Source: Nitrospira sp. (GTDB lineage Bacteria; Nitrospirota; Nitrospiria; Nitrospirales; Nitrospiraceae). Taken from it: a stretch of 64,000 nt of DNA. Where the stretch lies: NCBI GenBank assembly GCA_029194725.1, contig JARFXQ010000005.1, positions 124,001 through 188,000 of the forward strand. The letters are read 5' to 3'. The notes under the pieces are model-generated. The model made no database searches and was not told the origin of the DNA. It was given only the letters and a program-made list of their open reading frames with translations. Positions 1-7,564 of the stretch are shown piece by piece. The number at the start of each line of letters is the position of its first letter. Within the stretch, counting starts at the first letter, position 1. The position numbers and the translations under genes are program-made.

Positions 1-1
1 C

Positions 2-145
2 TTGGTCGAGCCGGCCAGCAAGACACTGGTGTGGCAAGCCACCATTGTGGCCGAGCTGAAAGATGATGTGAAAAAGAACATCGCGCTGACCGAGAAGGCG
101 ATTAAAAAGGCGTTCGAAAATTATCCGCCGTCCAAGACGAAGTAG
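2..145 (+). CDS. DUF4136 family lipoprotein, C-terminal fragment
   Basis: Only the last 47 codons are in the window, and the gene starts upstream of base 1. The fragment reads LVWQATIVAELKDD and ends in a segment of the type KAFENYPPS before the TAG stop at 143-145. A LVW-x-A core followed by a helix and a terminal F-x-x-Y/F-P-P motif is the usual C-terminus of DUF4136 proteins, small outer-envelope lipoproteins of unknown function. The signal peptide and lipobox would lie outside the window, so membrane attachment is inferred from the family. The next gene downstream is decayed, so no operon can be argued. Confidence 0.6.
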   Translation: MVEPASKTLVWQATIVAELKDDVKKNIALTEKAIKKAFENYPPSKTK

Positions 146-348
146 CTCGCGACACCGTTGACAATCGGCTGAACGGCGTCATGGGTGAGGACAAGTTCGA
201 TGGTAGGGTTATCCATTTACACAGGTCTTGACGACCGCCCCTCCAGTAGAGTACTGATGCCGTGTCTCGTCAACTAAGGCCTAGAAGATTCTCCTTACGA
301 TTCACCGTGCGCAAACCCAGTGTGCCGCCTCAATTTGTGAGATCGATT

Positions 349-971
349 ATGACTAAACCTTTCCGATCATTTCATGAGGCCGTGGTGGATCGCGTGGATA
401 GAAAGAGTCGAGGACATTCCACCCGTCCCCCCGACCTCGTTGCAACTGTACTCCCGTATTCGTTCCTCGCTGCCTGCACTCATTCCGGTTCGATGGCTCT
501 TCCATCTCAACCGGATGCCAAGCCGTTGCATCGGTTTACGGTCTTGACCTACAACACGCTGCATGGTCTTGAGCCGAGTGGACTGACGGTCAAGGCCGGC
601 GAATCGAAAGAAGCACGTCAGGCGAGACTGAACCTCCAATTGAACCAGCTCTCCTGGATCCTGAGCGAAACGCGATTGCGGAAGGAGGAGTAAAAGATGT
701 GCCCTCTGCGCTCCGCGACGCCATGAAACATCTTCCAGAGAGCCAGCGGCGGAAACTACTTGAGGCTTATCAGAACGGGATCGGTCAAGCGCGGCGGGTT
801 GATTTTCTGTTTCTCATGAGGCAGCCATCGGAACGTCCTGAGGGGTGCTTGCGGCAGGAACTGTTCGGACAGCCGGTGGCTGTGTCAGCGCAGCCGGGAT
901 CGGATCACTTTGGCATCCTCGACACCTACATTGCCGACTCGTCTCTCTGCGACGCGAGAAAGGAAAATTGA
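349..971 (+). pseudogene. Decayed endonuclease/exonuclease/phosphatase family gene
   Basis: Two pieces in different frames look like the two ends of one protein. From ATG 349 there is a lipobox-like SFLAAC and then RFTVLTYNTLHGL, the N-terminal strand of the EEP (exonuclease-endonuclease-phosphatase) fold. This frame stops at 693. A second frame, up to 971, reads RRVDFLFLM and GSDHFGILDTY, the C-terminal SDH-F/Y-G catalytic strand of the same fold. The middle with the metal-binding Q-E and the catalytic D/N residues is missing, so there is a frameshift plus an internal deletion. Further broken coding-like sequence (DQMIALYGDRF, then VYRWLAHGLFNITDRL in another frame) continues to about 1170. 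The product cannot be active. Confidence 0.6.
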
Positions 972-1176
972 TCAGATGATCGCCCTTTATGGGGATCGTT
1001 TCTTTCGCTGTACGAGGTTGATAAACGCGCTGCCAGTTCGAGCGGACAGGAGTGCTCTCAACGTCCGCCGAGAAAGGAGGTTGCGCAGTTCAGGAATGTT
1101 TACCGCTGGCTAGCGCATGGTCTTTTCAATATCACCGATCGTCTAACGGCCACTCTTATGGATAAGGAGGTTTACG

Positions 1177-2283
1177 ATGCACGACGGTTTGCGATCAAGA
1201 AGCATATTTTATTATGGAACGATGCTGATGTTGTCATGGAGCCTGATGCCGATGGGAATGCCGGTCGCCTATGCGCAAGAGCCGGTCCCCGAGCAACAGC
1301 CGCCGACCATGACGCCAACCGAGGCCGAACAGGCCAAGGAGGCTGAACGGTTGAAACAGACCCAACCAGCCCGAGGGGCTGAACCGGAAACGAGAATTGA
1401 ACATAAACAAGTGCGCCCGAGCGAAACCTACGTGGCAGGGTTCGGCGGCTATACATTCGGCGGTAGCCTCAGTGACGTGGAAAACACGGGACTCCTGTCT
1501 GGAATTCCTGGTAGGAATCGCGATCTTGCAGATTCAGTCGTCTATGGTGGAAAGGTCGGGCATTTCTTCGGCGATCGACTGGATTGGTTGGGCCTGGAGA
1601 TGGAGGCGTACAATACGACTCCCCATTTGGAGCAGGATGGTGCGGTACCCGGGATCCACCAGCGTGTCACCACCTTGGCCTTCAATGTGATCGGCCGGCT
1701 CAAATTCGGTTGTGAAACGAAAAGGGAGCGGACAGAGACGCGAACGGAGCGGCGGATGGAAGAAGGCACTTACAAGGAGCGGAAGCATCCGACGACGGGA
1801 GAGACGTATAGGGAGCGGCGAGATCCGAGCACCGGGGACATCTACATGGAATACATGGAGCGGCGAGATCCGAAGACGGGAGAGCTGTACGTGGATCGGG
1901 TAGATGCAAGTACGGGACAGAGGACCCGCGTGGAGCGAGCTGTGATGGAGCGAGCTGTGATGGCGACCCGTGAGATTCGCTATGAAACTCAATATGAGCG
2001 GGAGTTTTGCCGGCTGCAGCCCTATGGCGGGGTAGGGCTTGGGGTCTTCTTTGCCCATCTGTCGAACAATGGCAACGGCCTCTCCGACAACGCCGTGCCT
2101 GGCTTCAATGGTTTGGCTGGTCTGCGCTATTTCGTCACCGAGCGCATCGCGCTGTTTGGTGAATATAAATACAATTTCGCGCCGTTCGATTACACGCCCG
2201 ATGGCGCTTTGGGAGGAGCAGTAGGAGTGAAGGCTGATTACCACATTAATCATTTCGTTGGAGGACTGTCGCTCCATTTCTGA
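1177..2283 (+). CDS. Outer-membrane beta-barrel protein with charged repeat insert
   Basis: The protein has 368 residues. ATG 1177 follows a strong AAGGAGG (1165-1171). A signal peptide ends near residue 33 (AYAQE). A proline/glutamate-rich linker follows to about residue 80. Next come alternating strands such as ETYVAGFGGYTFGG and FVTERIALFGEYKYNF, ending in GGLSLHF with a terminal phenylalanine, as expected for an 8-stranded OmpA/OmpW-like barrel assembled by BAM. Between strands lies an insert of about 100 residues, rich in E and R, with repeated units (RERRDPSTG, MERRDPKTG, VDASTG), and bounded by Cys179 and Cys278. The insert probably forms an extracellular loop, and a disulfide at its base is possible. 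The barrel call is well supported but its role is unknown. Confidence 0.75.
   Translation: MHDGLRSRSIFYYGTMLMLSWSLMPMGMPVAYAQEPVPEQQPPTMTPTEAEQAKEAERLKQTQPARGAEPETRIEHKQVRPSETYVAGFGGYTFGGSLSDVENTGLLSGIPGRNRDLADSVVYGGKVGHFFGDRLDWLGLEMEAYNTTPHLEQDGAVPGIHQRVTTLAFNVIGRLKFGCETKRERTETRTERRMEEGTYKERKHPTTGETYRERRDPSTGDIYMEYMERRDPKTGELYVDRVDASTGQRTRVERAVMERAVMATREIRYETQYEREFCRLQPYGGVGLGVFFAHLSNNGNGLSDNAVPGFNGLAGLRYFVTERIALFGEYKYNFAPFDYTPDGALGGAVGVKADYHINHFVGGLSLHF
1933..1962 (+). repeat. 15-bp tandem duplication inside the barrel gene insert
   Basis: GAGCGAGCTGTGATG occurs twice back to back (1933-1947 and 1948-1962) and encodes ERAVM twice. A longer imperfect repeat, GGAGCGGCGAGATCCGA, recurs about 50 bp apart just upstream. 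This is in-frame expansion of the loop-coding DNA, consistent with replication slippage. Confidence 0.9.
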
Positions 2284-2320
2284 CGGGCTGCGGAAAGCCC
2301 CGATTGGTGTGTTTCGACAG

Positions 2321-2353
2321 GGTGGCCTGTCTGAGTAGAGAGGACAGGTCACC
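2321..2353 (+). terminator. Stem-loop after the barrel gene
   Basis: GGTGGCCTGTC (2321-2331) pairs with GACAGGTCACC (2343-2353) with one mismatch, and an outer CCCGAT/ATCGGG pair (2299-2304 and 2358-2363) extends it. There is no T-run after the stem. It may end or protect the upstream transcript or attenuate the lipoprotein gene. Confidence 0.35.
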
Positions 2354-2374
2354 CTCGATCGGGAAAGGCGACCT

Positions 2375-2551
2375 ATGTTTCGTGCGTCACTCGCCTTGTT
2401 GCTGGTCGTGATCGCATCCCTCCATTTGAGCTGTGCGGAGATGCAATCGTCCGGTGTGACCAACGCGTTGACAAAACTCGTGACCGGGGAAAACCCTTTG
2501 TTCATCCTTCGAGGGCCTCAGGACGAACTGAGCGGTCATTGCACTTGCTGA
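2375..2551 (+). CDS. Small lipoprotein-like ORF with repeat-derived C-terminus
   Basis: This 58-codon ORF starts at ATG 2375 with an export-type N-terminus (FRASLALLLVVIASLHLSC) whose Cys20 could be lipidated, although the -3 residue of the lipobox is His, which is unusual. After about residue 38 the sequence is the left part of the dispersed element that runs to 2635 (compare the copy at 61713-61849), giving the tail FILRGPQDELSGHCTC. The original 3' end of the gene has been replaced by the element. This is probably an inactive or shortened small secreted protein, and its function is unknown. Confidence 0.4.
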   Translation: MFRASLALLLVVIASLHLSCAEMQSSGVTNALTKLVTGENPLFILRGPQDELSGHCTC

Positions 2552-2635
2552 GGTTTTCTGTCCGTGCTGAGCCCTTCGACTAACTCAAGACAGGCCTGTC
2601 GAAGCGGGCAAACCGAGTTTTTTCGCAGCCTGCTA
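2487..2635. mobile_element. Short dispersed terminal-inverted-repeat element, copy 1
   Basis: This copy aligns over most of its length with the element at 61713-61849. The shared blocks are GGAAAA..., the TTCATCC-TCGAG block, GACGAAC-GAGCGGT and CCGTGCTGAGCC. The right end is the intact terminal repeat GCAGCCTGCTA (2625-2635). The left terminal repeat TAGCAGGCTGC is missing or degraded, where the element runs into the lipoprotein ORF. The terminal CTA (2633-2635) is at the same time the stop codon, read as TAG, of the minus-strand gene 2633-3691. With no coding capacity and a TA-ended inverted repeat it resembles a MITE. Confidence 0.65.
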
Positions 2636-3691
2636 AGGTTCCACCGTTACATCCACAAACGTCGGTAAACTATCTGCCCCCTTTGTGTCGGTCACCCGCA
2701 ATTTGAAGCGGTAGAGCCGCGGTTCCGAGACAGCCGGCGCGAGGAAGGAAGTTTCCGAGCTATTGGCGTCGAGCAACGAAATTTTGCTGCCGCGCACTTG
2801 GCTCCAACTATAATAGAGAGCTTCGCCTTCCGGATCACGGCTGTTCAGCCCACTGAGTTTTACACGAGAGCCGGACTTGACGGATTTGTTCATGCCTGCG
2901 TCGGCGATCGGCGGTTCGTTCGGCTCGTCGTTCACGTTCACGTCCACATCGAGCGAATCTTGCTTGCCGCGATTACTTACGGTAATGGTGGTTTTTCCGT
3001 TGCCGACGATTTGCAGCAAGCCATCCGTCACTACCTTAATAACCTTCTCATTGGAAGAGGTGTAACGAGTCCCGCTGGCTGGTGTGCTGATGCGTCGAGT
3101 GACGCCGTCGGCGAAGTCGCCGACGACTGGAAGCTCGAAGACCTTGCCCAGTGAATCGACATGGCCGAAGGCAGCCGATTGCCCAGCCCGACCCAGGTGA
3201 AGCGGTTTGGCAGTCTCGAAATCGATGCTGGTCAGGGCAGCGGAGGGAGCGACATTCACGATCACTTCATCGAACACGGACCTTGTGCTCAATCGACCAC
3301 GCGAAATTTCCGCCACCGCCAAGAGCCGCATCGGTCCGATGCTGTTCTGCGGCACTTTCAGCGGCCCGCCGAAGGCTGGGTTCTGCTCAGCGAGTCCAAT
3401 CATCGCGACTGGTGCCACAATCGAACCAATTGCCGTTGAATCATCCTGTTCGACCAGGGTGTCGTCCTGTTCGCCGTACCAATAATAGCGGACCTTCACG
3501 ATCCCGATGTCCTTCCCAAGGTCTACACGTGCCGGAACCGTGCTTCCGCTCGTCAGCGTGGCGCCTGCCGTTGGCTCCGTGATCTTGAACGCCGGGGCTG
3601 GCAGCGGTAAACAGAGGCAGAAGGCAAGAATGAAAGGGCCGCTTCTGAGGAGACCGGCGGGGCGCGTGAGATACGGCGGTTGACGTCTCAT
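2633..3691 (-). CDS. Secreted Ig-like protein with BIG2-type and PKD-type domains
   Basis: The protein has 352 residues from ATG 3691, two bases after the TGA stop of the upstream transporter, which suggests translational coupling. A signal peptide (FILAFCLCLPLPAPAF) precedes a first beta domain. About residues 175-262 look like a BIG2-type bacterial Ig fold (YTSSNEKVIKV, GNGKTTITVS). About residues 266-352 look like a PKD/K319-like domain (PPIADAGMNKSV, LNSRDPEGEALYYSWSQV, YRFKLRVTDTKG). It has no catalytic motif, so it is probably a periplasmic or surface adhesion or scaffold protein. Its TAG stop is supplied by the end of a dispersed element. Linkage to a potassium transporter is odd and has no obvious meaning. 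Confidence 0.6.
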   Translation of the reverse strand: MRRQPPYLTRPAGLLRSGPFILAFCLCLPLPAPAFKITEPTAGATLTSGSTVPARVDLGKDIGIVKVRYYWYGEQDDTLVEQDDSTAIGSIVAPVAMIGLAEQNPAFGGPLKVPQNSIGPMRLLAVAEISRGRLSTRSVFDEVIVNVAPSAALTSIDFETAKPLHLGRAGQSAAFGHVDSLGKVFELPVVGDFADGVTRRISTPASGTRYTSSNEKVIKVVTDGLLQIVGNGKTTITVSNRGKQDSLDVDVNVNDEPNEPPIADAGMNKSVKSGSRVKLSGLNSRDPEGEALYYSWSQVRGSKISLLDANSSETSFLAPAVSEPRLYRFKLRVTDTKGADSLPTFVDVTVEP

Positions 3692-3693
3692 GG

Positions 3694-5508
3694 TCACCTG
3701 GTCAGGTGATAAGGAACGTCGGTGATAATCACGCGGTCCTTGAAGAGCAATTTGCCTTTGAGCATCAGGGCCCGCTGGTTGTGCAAGATGCCTTGCCACC
3801 ACCTGGCCGGAAGAATTTCAGGGATTACGACCGTAACCCAGGTGTTGGGGTCCTTCTCGAGCACTTCTTCGACGTAATCCAACAACGATCCCAGGACCGA
3901 GCGGTAGGGTGAGGAGAGGGCGATCAAATTGACGCCACCGCCCCATTGGGCCCACTGGATTTTGACCTTGGCGCTTTCTTCGGGATCAACGTCCACGAAA
4001 ACAGCGCGGACTTCGCCTGGCCGGCTTCTCGCAAAGTCCAGGGCCCGAACCACGGCACGATTCAAGCCGCTGATCGGAATAATCACGATATTGCGGCGAG
4101 GCAACGGCGGCCGTTCACCTCGACGGTCCAACGCGATCTGTTCGCTCACGGCCTTATAGTGAGAGCGAATCCCTTGAAACATTACGAGGAGAATTGTGAC
4201 CAGCAGGAATACGATCCAGGCGCCCTGCGTGAACTTGGCGCTGGCGATGATGAGCGTCGCAATGCCAGTGGTCACGGCGCCAAGCCCGTTGACGATCAGT
4301 TTGGTCTGCCAATGCGGCCCTTTTTTCACGAGCCATCGCCGCACCATGCCGGCTTGAGACAGCGTGAATGACACAAACACGCCGATGGCATACAAGGGAA
4401 TCAGTGCGTGAGTATCCCCTTCGAACACCACGAGCAGGAGGCAGGCGAAGAACCCAAGAATAATAATGCCGTTGGAAAAGACCAGGCGATCGCCGAATGT
4501 TGCCATCTGATGGGGCATGAATCCGTCCCGAGCCAGGATCGACGCCAGGTTTGGGAAGCCCGCAAAGGCGCTGTTTGCCGCCAGCACCAGCAAGGCCATG
4601 GTGCTGATTTGGACGGCGTAATAGATAGGACCGGTGCCGAACGTCAGGCGAGCCAGTTGCGAGACTACCGTTTCATCGATCTTGGCCAAGACGCCGTAGT
4701 GATAGGCCATCCAACTGATGCCCGTGAACAGAGATGCGAGGATGGTGGACATCCACACCATGGTAATTGCCGCATTTTTGGACTCGGGCTGGCGAAAGGC
4801 TCTCACTCCGTTTGAAATGACTTCCATGCCGGTGACTGTCGAACAACCTACCGCAAAGGCCCGGAGGACTAAGAACAGGGTCAGTGTTTCTGTCTCTCCA
4901 GAATTTGTCGGAGGGGGGGGTGAGCCGGAGTCGGACAGGGATCGAAGTGTTCCCAGGATGACAAGAAGACCCAGCGCTCCGATGGCAAAGTAGGTTGGGA
5001 TGGCGAAGAATTTGCCTGATTCACGAACCCCACGGAGATTCATCACGATCATAAAAAGAATGGCGACAAGCCCCAGGGCTTCGCGGTGAATGAACAGACT
5101 TGGGATGGCCGACGTGAGTGCCGCGATGCCTGCCGCTACGCTGACGGCCACTGTCAAGACATAGTCGATCATCAGCGCTGCAGCCGCTACCAGAGCCGGC
5201 CGATCGCCGAGGTTCGTCCGCGCGACGACGTAGGCGCCACCCCCCTCAGGATATTCATAAATGATCTGGCGATACGAGATGGTGAGGACCAAGATCAAGA
5301 AAAGAATGGCCAGACTGATCGGGATCGACCAGGAGACTGCGGCAGCTCCGGCGAGCGCGAGCACGAACAGAATTTCTTCGGTCCCATAGGCGACAGAAGA
5401 AATGGCGTTCGATGAGAAGATGGCAAGGGCTATCGTCTTTGAAAGCCGTTCGTGCCTTGCTTGGGCGGTCTTGAGAGGGTCGCCGACGAGCCAGCGCTTC
5501 AGGATCAT
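3694..5508 (-). CDS. KimA-like potassium transporter of the APC superfamily
   Basis: The protein has 604 residues with about 12 hydrophobic segments and a cytoplasmic C-terminal domain of about 150 residues, the length and architecture of Bacillus subtilis KimA (about 607 residues). Characteristic stretches match that family from memory: SSNAISSVAYGTEEILF, YRQIIYEYPEGGGAYVV, GCSTVTGMEVISNGVRAF, GDRLVFSNGIIILGF, and the C-terminal ILHNQRALML and PYHLTR. KimA is a proton-coupled high-affinity K+ importer of the inner membrane whose tail binds c-di-AMP in Firmicutes. Whether this one does is unknown. It is the first gene of a two-gene minus-strand unit. A generic amino-acid permease is the alternative, but the tail argues against it. 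Confidence 0.8.
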   Translation of the reverse strand: MILKRWLVGDPLKTAQARHERLSKTIALAIFSSNAISSVAYGTEEILFVLALAGAAAVSWSIPISLAILFLILVLTISYRQIIYEYPEGGGAYVVARTNLGDRPALVAAAALMIDYVLTVAVSVAAGIAALTSAIPSLFIHREALGLVAILFMIVMNLRGVRESGKFFAIPTYFAIGALGLLVILGTLRSLSDSGSPPPPTNSGETETLTLFLVLRAFAVGCSTVTGMEVISNGVRAFRQPESKNAAITMVWMSTILASLFTGISWMAYHYGVLAKIDETVVSQLARLTFGTGPIYYAVQISTMALLVLAANSAFAGFPNLASILARDGFMPHQMATFGDRLVFSNGIIILGFFACLLLVVFEGDTHALIPLYAIGVFVSFTLSQAGMVRRWLVKKGPHWQTKLIVNGLGAVTTGIATLIIASAKFTQGAWIVFLLVTILLVMFQGIRSHYKAVSEQIALDRRGERPPLPRRNIVIIPISGLNRAVVRALDFARSRPGEVRAVFVDVDPEESAKVKIQWAQWGGGVNLIALSSPYRSVLGSLLDYVEEVLEKDPNTWVTVVIPEILPARWWQGILHNQRALMLKGKLLFKDRVIITDVPYHLTR

Positions 5509-5630
5509 GAACAGATTATCTCATAAACCTCTTAGAGCGTGAATGTTCAGATGGACGCCTCATAGGGCGAAAGCCCCATGGTGTGTCCGCAATACATTTC
5601 TTTGTCCCGCAATCAGAATCAACGAGCAAG

Positions 5631-5659
5631 TTGACGTTCGGGCATTGATACGGTATGGT
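5631..5659 (+). promoter_or_regulatory. Sigma-70-type promoter for the helicase gene
   Basis: TTGACG (5631-5636), a 17-bp spacer and TATGGT (5654-5659) give a predicted start near 5666 and a leader of about 165 nt before GTG 5830. Long leaders are common for cold-regulated DEAD-box helicase genes. Confidence 0.5.
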
Positions 5660-5714
5660 GACCATGCATTTCCTTCGCAGTAGTCCGGCGGGCGAGATGC
5701 TTCAACTATAAAAC

Positions 5715-5744
5715 GGACTTCGCGATCGCATCGCGACCAGGTCC
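5715..5744 (+). promoter_or_regulatory. Hairpin in the helicase leader
   Basis: TCGCGAT (5720-5726) and ATCGCGA (5730-5736) form a perfect 7-bp stem with a CGC loop. GGAC (5715-5718) and GTCC (5741-5744) extend it across a small internal loop. It sits in the predicted 5' untranslated region, so it could control transcript stability or translation. It could also be a palindromic protein-binding site. Confidence 0.45.
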
Positions 5745-5829
5745 AGTTTGGAGCGGCACCCTCCGCGGTTGTTTCTCCCCTCGGTTCTCTGATCCCGTCA
5801 TCATGCGATCAAACTGAAAGGATATCGTA

Positions 5830-7116
5830 GTGGATACGTCTGCTCATGTGAATTTCCATGCTCTCGGGTTGTCACAAGCGCTGTTGCAAGACTTGGCTGC
5901 TGCCGGATTTGCCGCACCGACTCCCATTCAAGAACAAGCCATTCCGCCGGCGCTTGCGGGGCGGGATGTCATCGGATGCGCTCAGACCGGGACAGGGAAG
6001 ACCGCTGCTTTCGTCATTCCAATTATTGAGCGGCTCGCAATGCTTCCAAAAGGACAGCCACAGGCCTTGATCTTGGCGCCGACACGTGAGTTGGCGCTGC
6101 AGATCCTAACCACAATCGAGAAGTTGGGACGGAGTCGTCGGATCTCTGCGACAGTGATCGTAGGGGGGGCGGATATGCAGGCCCAGATACGAGGGTTACG
6201 GCAGAGCCCCGCTATCCTGGTCGCGACGCCGGGCCGTCTCCTCGATCACATGTGGAACGGCACGATCTTGTTGTCGTCGATTAAGATGTTGGTGTTGGAT
6301 GAAGCGGATCGGATGTTGGACATGGGCTTTGCTCCGCAAATCAACCAGATACTCGACGCCTTGCCGGAACAACGGCAGACGCTGCTGTTTTCGGCTACCT
6401 TGCCGGCGGATGTGGCGCGGCTGGTCCAAGCCAGTGTGAACGATCCGGTGCGTGTGATGGTGGCACGGTCTGCCACAACGGCCGAAGGTATCACGCAGAT
6501 GGTGCATTACACATCCCACGGGCAGAAAGGTGAGCTACTCTTATCATTACTGGGTGCCGAATCGGATACGGCCCTCGTGTTTACCAGGACGAAGCATCGC
6601 GCTGATCGGTTAGGACACCTGCTGGGTCGTGCCGGCCATCGAGTGGCTGTCCTGCACGGAGATCGGAGCTTATCGCAGAGGCGCGCCGCACTGGAAGGGT
6701 TTAGGCGAGGATCCTTCCGTGTGCTGGTCGCAACGGATATTGCGGCCAGAGGGATTGATGTCGCAAACATCGGCCACGTGATCAATTTCGACCTGCCGAA
6801 TTGTCCTGAAGATTACGTGCATCGCGTCGGTCGCACAGCCCGGATGAAGACCACCGGTCGCGCCACGAGTTTTGTGACGGGAGAAGACTCTCAGCAACTC
6901 CGAGAGATTGAGCGTCTTTTGGGCTGCGCAGTCCCGGTTGCTCCTGGAAGCAAAGTACCTTCGCCTACGATTCCTGTCCAAGGCGGAGATGTTCGTCGGA
7001 ATGGGCATCCCTCGACGAGCCACGTGAAACGCTCTCATCCCCACTCTTTCCGCAACCCAAGAAAGCCTCGTCTCGAATCATCATCGTATGGTGTTGTGAC
7101 GGCAATCCACACATAA
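5830..7116 (+). CDS. DEAD-box ATP-dependent RNA helicase, RhlE-like
   Basis: The protein has 428 residues from GTG 5830, 8 bases after AAAGGA. All helicase motifs are visible in order: Q-motif region PTPIQEQAIP, motif I AQTGTGKTAAF, Ia PTRELALQ, Ib TPGRLLDHM, II VLDEADRMLDMGF, III SATLP, V ATDIAARGIDV and VI HRVGRTAR. The GF after the DEAD box and the short basic C-terminal tail (about 50 residues, rich in H, R and K) fit the RhlE subfamily. It should unwind short RNA duplexes in ribosome assembly and RNA turnover in the cytoplasm. The leader is long and structured. It appears monocistronic, with a strong inverted repeat downstream. Confidence 0.9.
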   Translation: MDTSAHVNFHALGLSQALLQDLAAAGFAAPTPIQEQAIPPALAGRDVIGCAQTGTGKTAAFVIPIIERLAMLPKGQPQALILAPTRELALQILTTIEKLGRSRRISATVIVGGADMQAQIRGLRQSPAILVATPGRLLDHMWNGTILLSSIKMLVLDEADRMLDMGFAPQINQILDALPEQRQTLLFSATLPADVARLVQASVNDPVRVMVARSATTAEGITQMVHYTSHGQKGELLLSLLGAESDTALVFTRTKHRADRLGHLLGRAGHRVAVLHGDRSLSQRRAALEGFRRGSFRVLVATDIAARGIDVANIGHVINFDLPNCPEDYVHRVGRTARMKTTGRATSFVTGEDSQQLREIERLLGCAVPVAPGSKVPSPTIPVQGGDVRRNGHPSTSHVKRSHPHSFRNPRKPRLESSSYGVVTAIHT

Positions 7117-7136
7117 AGTTCAAAAATAGTTCGCAG

Positions 7137-7177
7137 AATCCACCTTGTGAGATACAGTGTCACTCACAAGGTGGATT
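7137..7177. promoter_or_regulatory. Perfect 15-bp inverted repeat between helicase and PilZ genes
   Basis: AATCCACCTTGTGAG (7137-7151) is exactly complementary to CTCACAAGGTGGATT (7163-7177), with an 11-base loop. It ends four bases before ATG 7181 and would bury the alternative GTG start at 7157. No T-run follows, so an operator or a translation-blocking hairpin is more likely than a plain terminator. Confidence 0.75.
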
Positions 7178-7180
7178 TGC

Positions 7181-7561
7181 ATGCTGACGATTCATCAGCA
7201 AGTCCTGACTCGTGACGGAGTTCGACGATACCCCCGAGTGCGCATTCCCATGCCCTTCGGCTGTTCACTCTCTTCTCTGACAACCAGATGGTGGTTTTGG
7301 AAACCGATCAGTGATGTTGGTGTGGTTTATGACTTGTCGCTGCACGGCATATGCGTGAGCACCGAAGCGGCCATCAAGCCGGGCGACAGGGTTTCCCTCG
7401 CGCTTCGACTGAGCAAAGGCACTCCTCCGACAGAGGTAGCGGTGGCCACGGTGTGCTGGACGAACCATCCGTTCCATGGACTTGCGTTCAGCACGCTCTC
7501 TCAATCGTCGTTGAGACAGTTGACTGAATATCTGAATTTTTCAGATATAGCGAAAGAGTAA
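7181..7561 (+). CDS. PilZ domain protein, first of a tandem pair
   Basis: The protein has 126 residues from ATG 7181. An in-frame GTG at 7157 would add 8 residues but lies in the loop of the inverted repeat. The single PilZ domain shows the c-di-GMP signature: RRYPRVRI (the RxxxR-type loop) and, about 50 residues later, DLSLHGICVS (the D/N-x-S-x-x-G motif). It is probably a cytoplasmic c-di-GMP receptor acting by protein contact. A paralogue starts 3 bases after its stop and a PilB-type ATPase gene lies next door, so a link to pili or secretion is plausible but unproven. Confidence 0.8.
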   Translation: MLTIHQQVLTRDGVRRYPRVRIPMPFGCSLSSLTTRWWFWKPISDVGVVYDLSLHGICVSTEAAIKPGDRVSLALRLSKGTPPTEVAVATVCWTNHPFHGLAFSTLSQSSLRQLTEYLNFSDIAKE

Positions 7562-7564
7562 AAC

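Noticed and set aside
1534..2505. Long minus-strand open frame opposite the barrel gene
   Set aside because: It is a shadow of a GC-biased real gene. It has no ribosome site and no family features, while the plus strand has a signal peptide, a barrel and a strong ribosome site.
5509..5640. c-di-AMP (ydaO-type) riboswitch upstream of the KimA-like gene
   Set aside because: The short leader shows none of the conserved segments, and the gap is shared with the divergent helicase promoter.
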